The position numbers and the translations under genes were made by a program. 64,000 nucleotides of DNA from Salvia splendens (lineage: Eukaryota; Streptophyta; Magnoliopsida; Lamiales; Lamiaceae). The notes under the pieces were generated by a model. That model was not told the origin of the DNA, searched no databases, and saw nothing but the letters and a program-made list of their open reading frames with translations. Location: contig NC_056048.1 in NCBI RefSeq assembly GCF_004379255.2, positions 496,001 through 560,000 of the forward strand, written 5' to 3'. Each line of letters begins with the position of its first letter. Position 1 is the first letter of the stretch. This document shows positions 1 through 9,698 of the stretch, piece by piece.

Positions 1-1820
1 CAAAATGGTTTTGACATTCCAGATGCTATCAACATGCATCTTACCCTTTCAAGAATGGTTCTATTTATTCTCTCGGCGACCCCATTTTGTTGTGGGTTGT
101 GAGGCACCGTTCTATGCCTTTTAATTCCTTTTCTCTTGCAAAACTCATCAAACTCATGGGACAAAAATTCCAGCCCATTGTCAGTTCTTAGGCATCTCAA
201 AGGCTTCCCCTTTTCTAGCTCAACTGCAGTACACCACTCCTGAAATTTCTTGAAGGTCTCTGACTTTTCTTTCATGATCATTATCCAAACCTTTCTTGAA
301 AAATCATCAACAAATGATAAGAAATACCTGCCTCCTCCAATGCTATTTACTGGTGCAGGGCCCCATATGTCACTGTGAACATATTGGAGAGGTTGTGTTG
401 AGTTATGTTTGCCCACTCCATATGGCAGCTTCTTGTTTTTGCCAAGAATGCATTCTTCACACGATCCAATGGCTCTTTGTATCTCTGAATCAGCCATCTG
501 AATAATGCCTTGCTTTACCAGCTGCATCAGCCCAGTGTCCCCCACATGGCCCAGCCTAGCATGCCAATTGATGGTCTTTTGTGTGTTGTTAGCTGTTCCA
601 GCAACTGCCTCAGCTTTCAGATAATAGAGCACATTGTTTCTGACAGCCTTCATGATCATTTGGCCATCCTTTTTGACAAGCATCTCTCCACCAAAGAGAG
701 TCAATTCGTAGCCATTCTTCTCAAGAAGACCCAAGGATATAAGATTCCTTTTAATGGATGGGATGTATCTCACATCAGTGAGAGTTCTGAAAATTCCATT
801 GTCCATCCTCAAACATATGCTCCCAACACCCCTTACATCACACACATGGTCATCTCCCAGCAACACCGAGCCTTCAGATTCCTTTAAATCTTGGAACCAG
901 TCGAGATTGGAGGACATATGGAAACTGCAGCCTGAGTCCATGATCCATAGCCTTGATAATGGGCTATCCTCCACCACATTGAGAGCTCTTGCCTCTTCAA
1001 TTTCCTCAGTGATAGCTGCTGTACCATCTCCTTTGTGATTTTCAGATTGCTTTTTCTTCCAAGCAAAACAATTTTGCTTGATGTGTCCTGGTTTCTTACA
1101 CCAGAAGCAGCTTCTAGATTCCTTTTGATCTCCTTCCTTAGATGATCTTGGCTTCCACTTGTCAGATGGGGGTTTCTTGAATTTGAATTGTTTCTTTGAA
1201 GTTGCCTTCACATTGAGGCTTTCAGCAGCTTGATCGATTGGCTTGCTGACACATTTCTGCATTGCCTTCAGCTTTAATGCAGAAAATACCTCCTCCAAAG
1301 TCACTTTCGAATCCCTTCCAAGAAGTATTGAGTCTTTGAATTGCTCAAAACTCTGAGGCAGAGCATTCAATAACATCAAAGCTTTATCCTCATCTTTCAT
1401 GGGATCATCCACACCCTCAAGATCATCTATATACTTTCGAAAATCTTCCAGCTGATCCGCCAGATTCTTGGAGTCAGAAAATCTAAAGTTGAACAATCTT
1501 TGCTTGAGATGCAACCTATTGGAGATTGACTTCTCCATATATATTTTCTCCAATTTCTCCCACACTCCCGCGGCATCATCCTCTTTCTGAACCTCCCTCA
1601 AGACTCTATCGCTGAGGCACAAGACAATCGAGCTATACGCCTTGTATTCCAGTTCTTGACATTTCGCCGCATCCATCCCTTGAATCTCTTTCTTGTCCGT
1701 CTTGGATTTCACATAATCCCAGACGCCTTGCTGCATCAGAACAGCTCTCATCTTCAATCTCCACAGGCCGAAATCATTTTCGCCGGTGAATTTCTCAACG
1801 TCGAACTTTGCGGTAGACAT
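1..1820 (-). CDS. Copia gag-pol polyprotein, N-terminal 606 residues (partial)
   Basis: The frame opens with ATG at 1818-1820 and has no stop to the window edge. In order it shows a Copia Gag domain (start MSTAKFDVEKF, with a W-x-LKM motif typical of this Gag), a CX2CX4HX4C zinc knuckle (CFWCKKPGHIKQNC, about 1110-1070), an aspartic protease active site (DSG, near 950), a GAG-pre-integrase/HHCC zinc domain (HARLGH near 530, CEEC near 450) and an integrase core with two Asp (HSDIWG near 370, TDNG near 190) and the Glu (NGVAER near 85). No frameshift or stop was seen, so this part of the polyprotein looks intact. The protein would package RNA, cleave itself and insert the cDNA. Other frames here are shadows. 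Confidence 0.85.
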   Translation of the reverse strand, partial: MSTAKFDVEKFTGENDFGLWRLKMRAVLMQQGVWDYVKSKTDKKEIQGMDAAKCQELEYKAYSSIVLCLSDRVLREVQKEDDAAGVWEKLEKIYMEKSISNRLHLKQRLFNFRFSDSKNLADQLEDFRKYIDDLEGVDDPMKDEDKALMLLNALPQSFEQFKDSILLGRDSKVTLEEVFSALKLKAMQKCVSKPIDQAAESLNVKATSKKQFKFKKPPSDKWKPRSSKEGDQKESRSCFWCKKPGHIKQNCFAWKKKQSENHKGDGTAAITEEIEEARALNVVEDSPLSRLWIMDSGCSFHMSSNLDWFQDLKESEGSVLLGDDHVCDVRGVGSICLRMDNGIFRTLTDVRYIPSIKRNLISLGLLEKNGYELTLFGGEMLVKKDGQMIMKAVRNNVLYYLKAEAVAGTANNTQKTINWHARLGHVGDTGLMQLVKQGIIQMADSEIQRAIGSCEECILGKNKKLPYGVGKHNSTQPLQYVHSDIWGPAPVNSIGGGRYFLSFVDDFSRKVWIMIMKEKSETFKKFQEWCTAVELEKGKPLRCLRTDNGLEFLSHEFDEFCKRKGIKRHRTVPHNPQQNGVAERINRTILERVRCMLIASGMSKPF

Positions 1821-1852
1821 TGTTGAATTCGTCGTCCTTCTTCGATTCCCAC

Positions 1853-1870
1853 AGACGGCGCCAATTTTTA
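1853..1870 (-). other. Primer-binding-like site of the Copia element
   Basis: Between the LTR and gag the minus strand reads TGGCGCCGTCTGTGGGAA. The position fits a minus-strand primer site. It starts with the TGG expected from a tRNA CCA end but is not the initiator-Met site (TGGTATCAGAGC) that most plant Copia elements use. The same 18 bases occur in the neighbouring Gypsy element. Confidence 0.6.
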
Positions 1871-1871
1871 A

Positions 1872-2453
1872 TGCTATCAGATACGCGACTCAATCTTTGT
1901 TATCACAACGAGATCGATTCCGGAACGAGAAGAACGAATACTTGATATGAAAATGAATAAGCAAAAAAAACAATTCTTGGAGAGTCAATGGAAATCTTGT
2001 GTTTTATTTGTGTGGAAGATTACAAAACTCATGGATGAAAATTTTTTTTCTTTTTCCACAGCTCGGCTCTATTTAACTAACACTTATCTAACAACTAGTT
2101 CAAACCTAACGGCTTTCATTTAAAGCTAACTAACTAGTCGCATCCGACGACGTGCATCAGTTAATAACAACTGTCAACTCCGAACTCGTTTAAGTTCGGC
2201 CAACACCGAGCACCAACACCGAGCACTGAGCACCGAGCTCAACACCGAACATTGAGCTCGGTTAATCCCTGAGCACGACTACAAACTCGACCAATCACCG
2301 AGCATGATTGCAGTTCGTCAGATCACCGAACAGCATATCGGTCCCTAATCGCCGAACAGCATATCGGTCCCTAATCGCCGAACAGTATATTGGTAACCGA
2401 ACTGAACTGATTGTGCAGTTTTGCCCCAATCCTCATAACAGTTCCCACAAACA
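1872..2453 (-). repeat. 5' LTR of the Copia element
   Basis: On the minus strand the LTR ends in ...GATAGCA shortly before the priming site and starts near 2453 with TGTTTGTGGG. It contains short degenerate repeats of CACCGAGCA (about 2205-2260) and of CGCCGAACAGCATATCGGT (about 2320-2400). The right end is placed where coding-like GDSL sequence begins; it could be some 25 bp further right. Confidence 0.55.
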
Positions 2454-2606
2454 AGGTCTCACCTTTTATTCTACAACTGCGTCAAAATTTTGTGGGAACT
2501 AAGGAATGATCAGTTATACTGTTGGAACAGATTGTGAACAAGTATTTTGATGGGGTGCGTACTAAACAAGCCCAACAGCAATGACGGCCCATCAGCCCAA
2601 AGCCCA

Positions 2607-2850
2607 AGCAGGAGTATGAGTTCGGCATTACCAAAGAGTTCGGCCTCAGCCTACAGCTCGGTAAAAGCCAACCTATCAAGCTCTGCTCTCAGGTCGGCAT
2701 CAAGCTCTACTCTCAGATCGGCAACCAAAGCAGGAGTATGAGTTCGGCATTACCAAAGAGTTCGGCCTCAGCCTACAGCTCGGTAAAAGCCAACCAATCA
2801 AGCTCTGCTCTCAGGTCGGCATCAAGCTCTACTCTCAGATCGGCAACCAA
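2607..2850 (+). repeat. 122-bp tandem duplication in the U3 of the 5' LTR
   Basis: Two head-to-tail copies (2607-2728 and 2729-2850) of a segment that is single in the 3' LTR. They differ by one base (CCAACCTATC against CCAACCAATC). The 3' LTR carries the CCTATC version. Confidence 0.9.
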
Positions 2851-3048
2851 AGCAGTTCGGTCTCAGTATTCGACCGAACAAGGAGTTAGTGGACCCATAC
2901 AGGATGTCCAACACACCCACTACCACGTGGTGTCAACTCAGGCCACGATCGTAGGCCATGACCTACGCTACATCCACGATCTTAGGCCATGACCTACGCG
3001 ACATCCACGACTTAGGGTGGTGATGCAAGCCACGATCTTAGTTCAAGA

Positions 3049-3056
3049 TATAAATA
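3049..3056 (+). promoter_or_regulatory. TATA box of the 5' LTR promoter
   Basis: TATAAATA lies about 230 bp before the LTR end, in a spacing normal for a U3/R border. An identical box is in the 3' LTR at 13240-13247. Confidence 0.65.
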
Positions 3057-3282
3057 GAACTTAGATCAGATAGAAGAAGGTTAAGCTCTCTAGAGATAAA
3101 ATAGCAAATAGCAAGTTTGTATTTGTAAGCTGTAGAAAACAGATCAAGCAATACAATCTTGCCCTCCCTTCTTCCCGTGGACGTAGATTTACTTCAGTAA
3201 ATCGAACCACGTAAATTCTTTGTGTCGTAGTTTTCATTCTCTACCAGCAATTACTAACATCAGAAATTCGCGGATCCATCAC

Positions 3283-3300
3283 TGGCGCCGTCTGTGGGAA
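3283..3300 (+). other. Primer-binding-like site of the Gypsy element
   Basis: TGGCGCCGTCTGTGGGAA begins one base after the LTR end, the usual place for a minus-strand primer site. The first nine bases match the known tRNA-Asp type plant site; the rest does not, so I do not assign the tRNA. Confidence 0.75.
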
Positions 3301-3358
3301 TCAGAGAACAAAATTTGTGATAAAGCGAATTTTTGATCCATTTTTTTCCACCCAAAAA

Positions 3359-4849
3359 ATGCATACCAGATCGCAGAGTACCCGTATTCCTGCCCGTGAG
3401 AACCAGGAGGAAGCCAATCCATCCCATAGGTCTGGAAAACAGCCTAGGGATAAATCCACCACCAGTTCTCATGGCGAAGGAACAGGCCGCTCCAAAAATC
3501 GTCCCACTGAGTCTTCCCAGCAGCCTGATTTGAATGAGGCTGTCAAGCTGTTCTTGGCTGAGAAGCAGGATGAGTTCTTAGCCTTCCTGCAAAAGAGCCA
3601 AGAGCCGAAGACGAAAACGGAGGATTCTCCTTCCTCATCCAGACATGAAAGTCACTACCGCAGTAGTGCCGTGTCCTCCAGGAAGAAGAATCCTCAACCC
3701 CGACACATTCCTGTTCTTCCTCGGTACCGGAATCACAGGAGAACTCAATCTCCTCCATACCGACGAGATATCGGATTCGCCGTCTACGGAGCACTGAAGA
3801 CTCCGTTCTCGGACGACATCACCCGAACTCCCCTACCACAGAACTACCGAACTCCGTCGATGACTTACGACGGGCTCGTGGACCCTCACGATTTCTTGGG
3901 GCGCTATCAGTATAACATGGCGAACCAGGGTCTCAACGAGGTCCACATGTGCAAGCTGTTTCCCGAGCTGCTCATCGGGAACGCGAGAAGATGGTTCGAT
4001 AGCCTCCCCCAGGGCAGCATCAGATCTTACCGAGATCTAATGGATGCCTTCCACAGGAGGTTCTTTCAGAAAGCGGAAGCCCGAATCACTTCGGCTCAGC
4101 TGCTTTCCATTCGTCAAGGTCGCGACGAAAAAATCAGCGACTTTATGACAAGATTCCACAAGGAATGCTTGCAAGTAGACGATCTCAACGACCTGCTTGT
4201 CATCTCGGCATTCCAAAATGGAATCCTGCCCGGAGCTCTCTACAGGAAGCTCGTTGAGTGCGGTCCGCAGACAGCTCAGGAAATGTGGGACATTGCGGAC
4301 CAGTACTCCCGGGCCGATGAGGCAGACCGTCGTAAACGGTCGTTAGACAGCTCATCGTCCCGAGGAGACAGGAGGAAGCCCGATCATAGCGATCAGGGAC
4401 ATCCTCGCCGAACTCCTTTTGGCGATCAGGGACATCCTCGCCGAACTCCTTTTGAAAGGATTCAAAGGACTCCGGTGCAAGACAGATTGGGACCCCGTCT
4501 CAATCCCGAGAAGCCGCCCGCTCAGTTCGTACCGCTGAACAAGCCGAGAGCGGAAATTTTCGAACTACACTCTGACCTGTTCGAAAAGCCAAAGCGGATG
4601 ACGAAATCTGCCGCGCGCCGACCCCAGGATAACTACTGCTCCTACCATCAAGACCACGGTCACGATACCGAGGAGTGCAGAAACTTGGCTGCAGGTATCG
4701 ATGTTCTTGTGAGGGCAGGGACATTGAAAAAATACCAAAGCAAGCAGTCAAAGAAGAATAAGAAGCAGAGAGGTGCGAACTGCGCTCCTCAGGATCCGAA
4801 AAGGCAGCCGGATCCGAAGACGATGACGATCCGCAATATGATGGAGTAA
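3359..4849 (+). CDS. Gypsy Gag protein
   Basis: The frame is open from 3317. I prefer the ATG at 3359 (MHTRSQST), which gives 496 residues; the 3317 start adds 14 residues with no Gag character. A polar, charged N-terminal part is followed by the retrotransposon Gag (capsid) domain, seen as RRWFDSLP and YRDLMDAFHRRFFQ (about 3990-4070). Near 4640 is a zinc-binding motif of the Tat form, C-S-Y-H-x4-H-x5-C. Gag would assemble the particle that packages element RNA. The frame closes with TAA at 4847-4849, and the protease frame starts before it, shifted by -1, as is common for gag/pol joints. Confidence 0.85.
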   Translation: MHTRSQSTRIPARENQEEANPSHRSGKQPRDKSTTSSHGEGTGRSKNRPTESSQQPDLNEAVKLFLAEKQDEFLAFLQKSQEPKTKTEDSPSSSRHESHYRSSAVSSRKKNPQPRHIPVLPRYRNHRRTQSPPYRRDIGFAVYGALKTPFSDDITRTPLPQNYRTPSMTYDGLVDPHDFLGRYQYNMANQGLNEVHMCKLFPELLIGNARRWFDSLPQGSIRSYRDLMDAFHRRFFQKAEARITSAQLLSIRQGRDEKISDFMTRFHKECLQVDDLNDLLVISAFQNGILPGALYRKLVECGPQTAQEMWDIADQYSRADEADRRKRSLDSSSSRGDRRKPDHSDQGHPRRTPFGDQGHPRRTPFERIQRTPVQDRLGPRLNPEKPPAQFVPLNKPRAEIFELHSDLFEKPKRMTKSAARRPQDNYCSYHQDHGHDTEECRNLAAGIDVLVRAGTLKKYQSKQSKKNKKQRGANCAPQDPKRQPDPKTMTIRNMME

Positions 4850-5472
4850 TCCTGACTATTGACGCTCTCCCTGCCGGGAAGACCAAGTCGTCCCTGAAGT
4901 CAGAACGCAGAGGCTCCAATCGAGAAGAGCCAACGCATAAAAGGCTGAAGCAGGACGAAGTGATTACGTTCTCGGATGCTGATCCCGTCCCGGCCATCTC
5001 TCCTCACCAAGACGCCATTGTCATCCAAGCCGGAGTGGCAAACAAACTGATCCACAGGGTGTTTGTGGATACAGGAGCGTCAGTCAGCATTCTTTTTAAA
5101 GAGTGCTTCGACAAACTAGAAGTGGACCCAGCTCGGCTCAGCCCGGCTCCGCTTCCCCTGAAGAGCTTCGCCCAGGAGGACACCCGCCCTGAAGGTATTA
5201 TCAGCCTTCCGATCACGGTGGGGAAAGCGCCTACTAGCTCCAGTACGATGATTGAGTTTTTCGTGGTGAAAGCTCGGTCCCCGTACAACGTCATCCTGGG
5301 AAGAGACTGGCTCAACACAGTTCGGGCCATTTGCTCCACTTATCACCTCACCATCAAGATCCCTACTAAAGGAGGGATAGCGGTCATCCGAGGTGACCAA
5401 AAGAGAGCAAAGGAATGTCTGCAAATTGCGCTTAGAAGTGCCGAGCAGTCAGATCGGCACCACCAAGCATAG
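4801..5472 (+). CDS. Gypsy protease region of pol
   Basis: This frame is -1 to gag and overlaps its last 49 bases, so it is read from about 4801; the first in-frame ATG is at 4960. It shows the retropepsin active site VFVDTGASVSILF (about 5062-5100) and the family's typical I-L-G-R-D-W-L motif (about 5290-5310). The frame ends with TAG at 5470-5472, well before RT. In related elements protease and RT are one protein, so this TAG is most simply a nonsense mutation. The true start and any frameshift signal are not visible to me. Confidence 0.75.
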   Translation, partial: KAAGSEDDDDPQYDGVILTIDALPAGKTKSSLKSERRGSNREEPTHKRLKQDEVITFSDADPVPAISPHQDAIVIQAGVANKLIHRVFVDTGASVSILFKECFDKLEVDPARLSPAPLPLKSFAQEDTRPEGIISLPITVGKAPTSSSTMIEFFVVKARSPYNVILGRDWLNTVRAICSTYHLTIKIPTKGGIAVIRGDQKRAKECLQIALRSAEQSDRHHQA

Positions 5473-5499
5473 CAATCACAGCAGCCGGAGTCAGAGGCA

Positions 5500-8400
5500 A
5501 TGACCGAAGTCATACCGGAGCCGAATTCGATGACAGTTCAGCTGTACGAAGACGATCCATCCAGAACGGTTAAGATCGGCTTCGCGGGAACGCCTCTACT
5601 TCGGGAAAAAAACCATCCAGCTCCTCAAGGAGTACAAAGACGTCTTTGCATGGTCTCCGTTGGACATGACCGGAGTGCCCCCCGAGGTAATCACTCATCG
5701 TTTAAATATTGATCCTTCGGTCCGGCCGATAAAACAGAAGCAAAGACTCTTTGCGGCAGAACGAAGTCAAGTCATCCATGACGAAGTCCGGCAATTATTG
5801 AAGGCGGATGTGTTATTCGAAGTGAAGTATCCTTCGTGGGTGGCCAATCCTGTCATGATCAAGAAAAAGGAAGGAGGATGGCGGATGTGCATAGATTTCA
5901 CCGATCTAAATAAGCACTGTCCCAAAGATTGCTATCCCCTTCCGAACATAGATAAAAAAGTAGAAGCTCTGATAGGCTTTGAAATTTTTTGTTTTCTTGA
6001 TCTATACAAAGGATACCATCAGGTTTTAATGGATGAGATTGACGCTTCAAAAACGGCCTTCATTACTGATTTCGGCATTTTCGCTTATAAAAAGATGCCA
6101 TTCGGTTTAAAGAATGCCGGAGCCACTTATCAAAGGATGGTAGACAAGCTTTTTCGGCACCTGATTGGAAAGGAGGTCGAAGTATATGTTGACGATATAG
6201 TCGTCAAAAGCAATAGCACTTCGGAGTACGAGCACAACCTCAAGTCCACTCTCAACGTGCTCAAGAAAGCCAACCTCAAACTTAATCCCCAAAAGTGTAC
6301 CTTTTTGGTAGATTCGGGAAAGTTTCTGGGTTGTTGGGTTTCAAAGGACGGACTCAAGGCAAACCCCTCAAAAGTTCAAGTCGTTCAGAACATGGCAATG
6401 CCGAAGTCCATACATGACGTGCAAAGGCTAACCGGATGTCTAGCCGCACTGAATCGATTCTTTTCCCAAGCAGCCGAAAAGCAACTGCCGTTCTTCAAGG
6501 TGTTGAAAAAGGCACCAAAGTTCGAGTGGGGAGCCGAGCAGAAAAAGGCCTTTGACGAGCTCAAAAGTTATCTAGCCGAGCTTCCTATTCTCTCTGCTCC
6601 AACCGAAGCCGAAGTAATATTCTTATACTTAGCGGCATCGGATCAAACCATCAGCGCAGTACTTGTTCGAGAAGAAGGCCTAAAGCAGCTTCCCATCTAC
6701 TTTACAAGCCGAGCATTAAGAGGTCCAGAAACCAGGTATCAACCACTGGAAAAGATTGCTCTGGCATTAGTAAATGCAGCAAGGAGACTGCGGCCATACT
6801 TCTATGCTCACAAGGTATGCGTCTTAACTGATCTGCCACTTCGGCAAGTGTTGACCAAACCAGAAGCATCAGGCAGAATCGCCAAGTGGGCTATAGAGTT
6901 GGGAGAGCACACAATTGAATATCTACCTCGGAAAGCCATCAAGGGACAAGCCTTGGCGGATTTTCTTGCAGAAGCGAAGTTCGATCAAGCAATTCCCGTT
7001 ATTGCCGAACAGAAGAATTCTGCCAATGCCGAACTAGCACAGCCCTTGGAATCCGAAGTAGAGCCGCCGGACTGCTGGAGCGGATTCGTAGATGGAGCTT
7101 CAAACAAGATGGGAAGTGGAGCTGGTATTTTACTTGTCGCTCCCGACGGACACGAGGTAACCTACTCACTTCGTTTCCTATTCCCCACTACTAATAATGA
7201 AGCCGAGTACGAAGCCCTCCTGGCCGGACTCCAGTTAGCGCAAAGTCTGCTCGTCAAATCTCTCAAAGTCCATTGTGATTCACAAGTCATAGTAAATCAC
7301 ATGTTGGGTACAAGTGAAGCTCGTGACGAGAGAATGAAGAAGTATTTGGACAAAGCGCAAAGCATCAGCCGAAGTTTCTCCTATTTTCGGATAATCCGCA
7401 TTCCCAGAGCGGAAAATAGCCGAGCAGATGCCTTAAGTAAGTTGGCCTCAGATCCGAACTCAAAGGCGGAAGAATTAATGCATCGAAGCATTGATGAAGC
7501 CGAGGTACATTCAGTATCCAGCTCGCCGAACTGGATGACGCCGATCTTGCAGTATCTGGATCAAGGACAATTGCCCGAGGATAAGAGAGAAGCTCGGAAG
7601 ATCACATGCCGAGCACTTCGGTACGAACTTCATGAAGGAGTCCTCTTTAGAAAGTCTTACCTCCAGCCGTTATTGCGGTGCGTAGGACCAGAAGAGACGG
7701 ACTACATCCTCAGAGAAGTTCATGAAGGATCGTGCGGTAGCCACATCGGAGCCAGAGCTTTAGCTAAAAAAGTTCTGAGATGGGGATATTATTGGCCAAC
7801 CATGGTACAAGAGGCAGTGCAGCTCGTCAAGAAGTGTACGAAGTGCCAAATTCATGCAAATGTCCCAAGGATGCCGCAGACCGATCTATACACTATGCAA
7901 AGCCCTTGGCCTTTCATGCAATGGGGCATAGACATAGTGGGACCACTTCCTCAAGCTCCTCGGCAAATGAAATTCCTTATCGTTGCCGTGGACTACTTCA
8001 CGAAGTGGGTGGAGGCTGAACCATTAGCTACGATAACGAGCTCAAAGGCATTGGACTTCGTCTGGAAGAACATAGTGTGCCGATTTGGCATACCCCACAT
8101 CCTCATCTCGGATAATGGGACTCAGTTCACCGACAAGACGTTCAAGAATTGGTGCCAAGAGCTGAACATTCAACAGCGGTTCACTTCGGTCTCCCATCCC
8201 CAAGCAAACGGACAAACGGAAGTAACGAACCGGATTCTGGTGAAAGGGTTAAAAGCTCGGTTAGAACAAGCCAAAGGACAATGGGTAGAAAATCTCCCTC
8301 AAGTCCTATGGTCCTACCGAACTACACCCAAAACCTCCAACGGTGAAACTCCGTATAGCCTGGTGTACGGCACTGAAGCCGTAATTCCGGTGGAGATCGG

Positions 8401-8764
8401 CGTACCCAGTCCCCGAACTCTAAATTTCTCCTCAGAAATGAATGACGACGGACTGAGAGCAGAACTAGATCTCGCCGAAGAAAGAAGAGAATTGGCGTGC
8501 ATAAAAGCAGCCAAGTATAAGGAGCAAGTAGCCCGGTATTATAACCAAAGGGTGAAAAAGCTTCAATTTCAAGTGGGAGATCTCGTCTTGAGAAACAACG
8601 AAGTAAGCCGAGCAGAAAAGCTGGGCAAACTCGAACCCACATGGGAGGGTCCATATCGGGTGTCCGAAGTCCTCGGCAAAGGGTCTTATAAATTGACTCA
8701 CATGTCAGGAGAACAAGTACCCCGAACATGGCACGTCTCCAACCTCAAGAAGTTCCACTTGTAA
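5500..8764 (+). pseudogene. Gypsy RT, two RNase H domains and integrase (frameshifted 5' end)
   Basis: After the protease stop, the same frame continues to a run of seven A (5606-5612). Downstream the coding frame is shifted, and the long frame, with its first ATG at 5660, runs to TAA at 8764. RT shows LPNIDKKVEAL and the YVDDIVV catalytic motif near 6190. RNase H follows to about 6960, then a second, archaeal-type RNase H (FVDGAS, NNEAEYEALL, CDSQ, ADALSKLA; about 7080-7450). Integrase has an H-H-C-C zinc part (CTKCQ near 7850) and a D-D-E core (DIVGPL, SDNGTQF, ANGQTEVTNR). It copies RNA to DNA and integrates it. The frameshift separates RT from protease, so this copy alone probably cannot make a normal Pol. 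Confidence 0.88.
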
Positions 8765-9698
8765 GAGACAAAGTCCGGTCAGTCCGTCTCGTGTCTAGTT
8801 CGGTCATAGGGGTATGTGTTTTTATTTGTTTGTTTTTTACTTGTACCGTTTACTTGTCGTTTTAAAAAAAGGTTTAAAGTTTTTTTCCTTCGTCTTTTTC
8901 ATTTTTTCTCTATGTGTTTTGTCTCTATGTGCTTGTCGTCTCTTACAAATGGTACCAAGGTATATCGTTCTTTAAAGACTGATCCCCTTTTTAGATCGAT
9001 TATTAAAGACTATTGTGAGTCCAAGCTTCTAAGGAGGATATAAGACCACAATTCAGCTTAACAAGCAGTCCGTCTGAAACGAACTGCAATAAGCAAACGA
9101 TTGTGAGTCCAAGCTTCCAAGGAGGATACAAGACCGCAATTCAGCTTAACAAGCACTTCGTCTGAAACGAACTGCAATAAGGGAAAGTCCGATCCACGCG
9201 ATAAACCTCGCCGAATTAGGACGACCAAGTTCGGTCAAAGAAGTTTACCTCATAAGACCGGGGACGACCACGTCTAGTCAAAGAGGTTTACTGCATAAGA
9301 CCACTTCGGTTAACTGGGAAAGTCCGATCCACGCGATAAAACTCGCCGAATTAGGACAAGGGAAAGTTCGATCCCGGCGACAAATCGCCAAATTAGAACA
9401 CAAACCAAGTCCGGTCAAAGATGTTTATTTCATCAGACCAAAGACGAGTCCGGTCAAAGATGTTTATTTCATCAGACCAAAGACGAGTCCGGTCAAAGAA
9501 GTTTACTTCATAAGACCAAGGACCAAGTCCGGTCAAAGAAGTTTACTTCATAAGACCGAGGACAAGTACGATGAAATTTTTTCGCTAAGCTGTAAATACA
9601 GTGTTAGAAGCGAAAACAAAATTTCATTTTTCAAATCTTGTTCGGCATACAACTCCGCTACCCTACAAAATGGCGTTACGCTATTACAAAGGACTATT
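8765..9698 (+). repeat. 3' non-coding tandem repeats of the Gypsy element
   Basis: No sense gene is present. Two copies of an 88-bp unit (9012-9099 and 9100-9187) contain GAGTCCAAGCTTCYAAGGAG. They are followed by a mixed array of short units: GGTCAAAGAAGTTTACTTC (about 9230-9560, six or more degenerate copies) and GTCCGATCCACGCGATAAA (9185 and 9323). Tat elements are known for tandem repeats here. The tail of the antisense gene ends at 9699. Confidence 0.8.

Larger units (their letters stand above)
1..2453 (-). mobile_element. Copia LTR retrotransposon, 5' part (runs off the left edge)
   Basis: The element reads on the minus strand: 5' LTR (about 2453-1872), primer-binding-like site, then an open gag-pol frame from 1820 down to base 1. 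The rest of pol and the 3' LTR lie outside the window. The domain order protease, then integrase, with reverse transcriptase not yet reached, is the Copia order. The DNA just right of the LTR reads as GDSL lipase coding sequence, so the element appears to have landed in that gene. Its target duplication cannot be tested because the other end is missing. Confidence 0.85.
2548..3281 (+). repeat. 5' LTR of the Gypsy element (734 bp)
   Basis: It starts TGATGGGGTG and ends GGATCCATCA. It is 122 bp longer than the 3' LTR, and the excess is exactly one extra copy of a U3 segment (see 2607-2850). The TATA box is at 3049-3056. Confidence 0.95.

Noticed and set aside
4801..4849. The gag/protease overlap as a damaging frameshift
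   Set aside because: A -1 shift between gag and pol is a normal expression strategy in many LTR elements, so I do not count it as a break.
8322..8729. Minus-strand frames opposite the Gypsy integrase
   Set aside because: They overlap the well-supported integrase and its chromodomain-free tail, and show no domain of their own.
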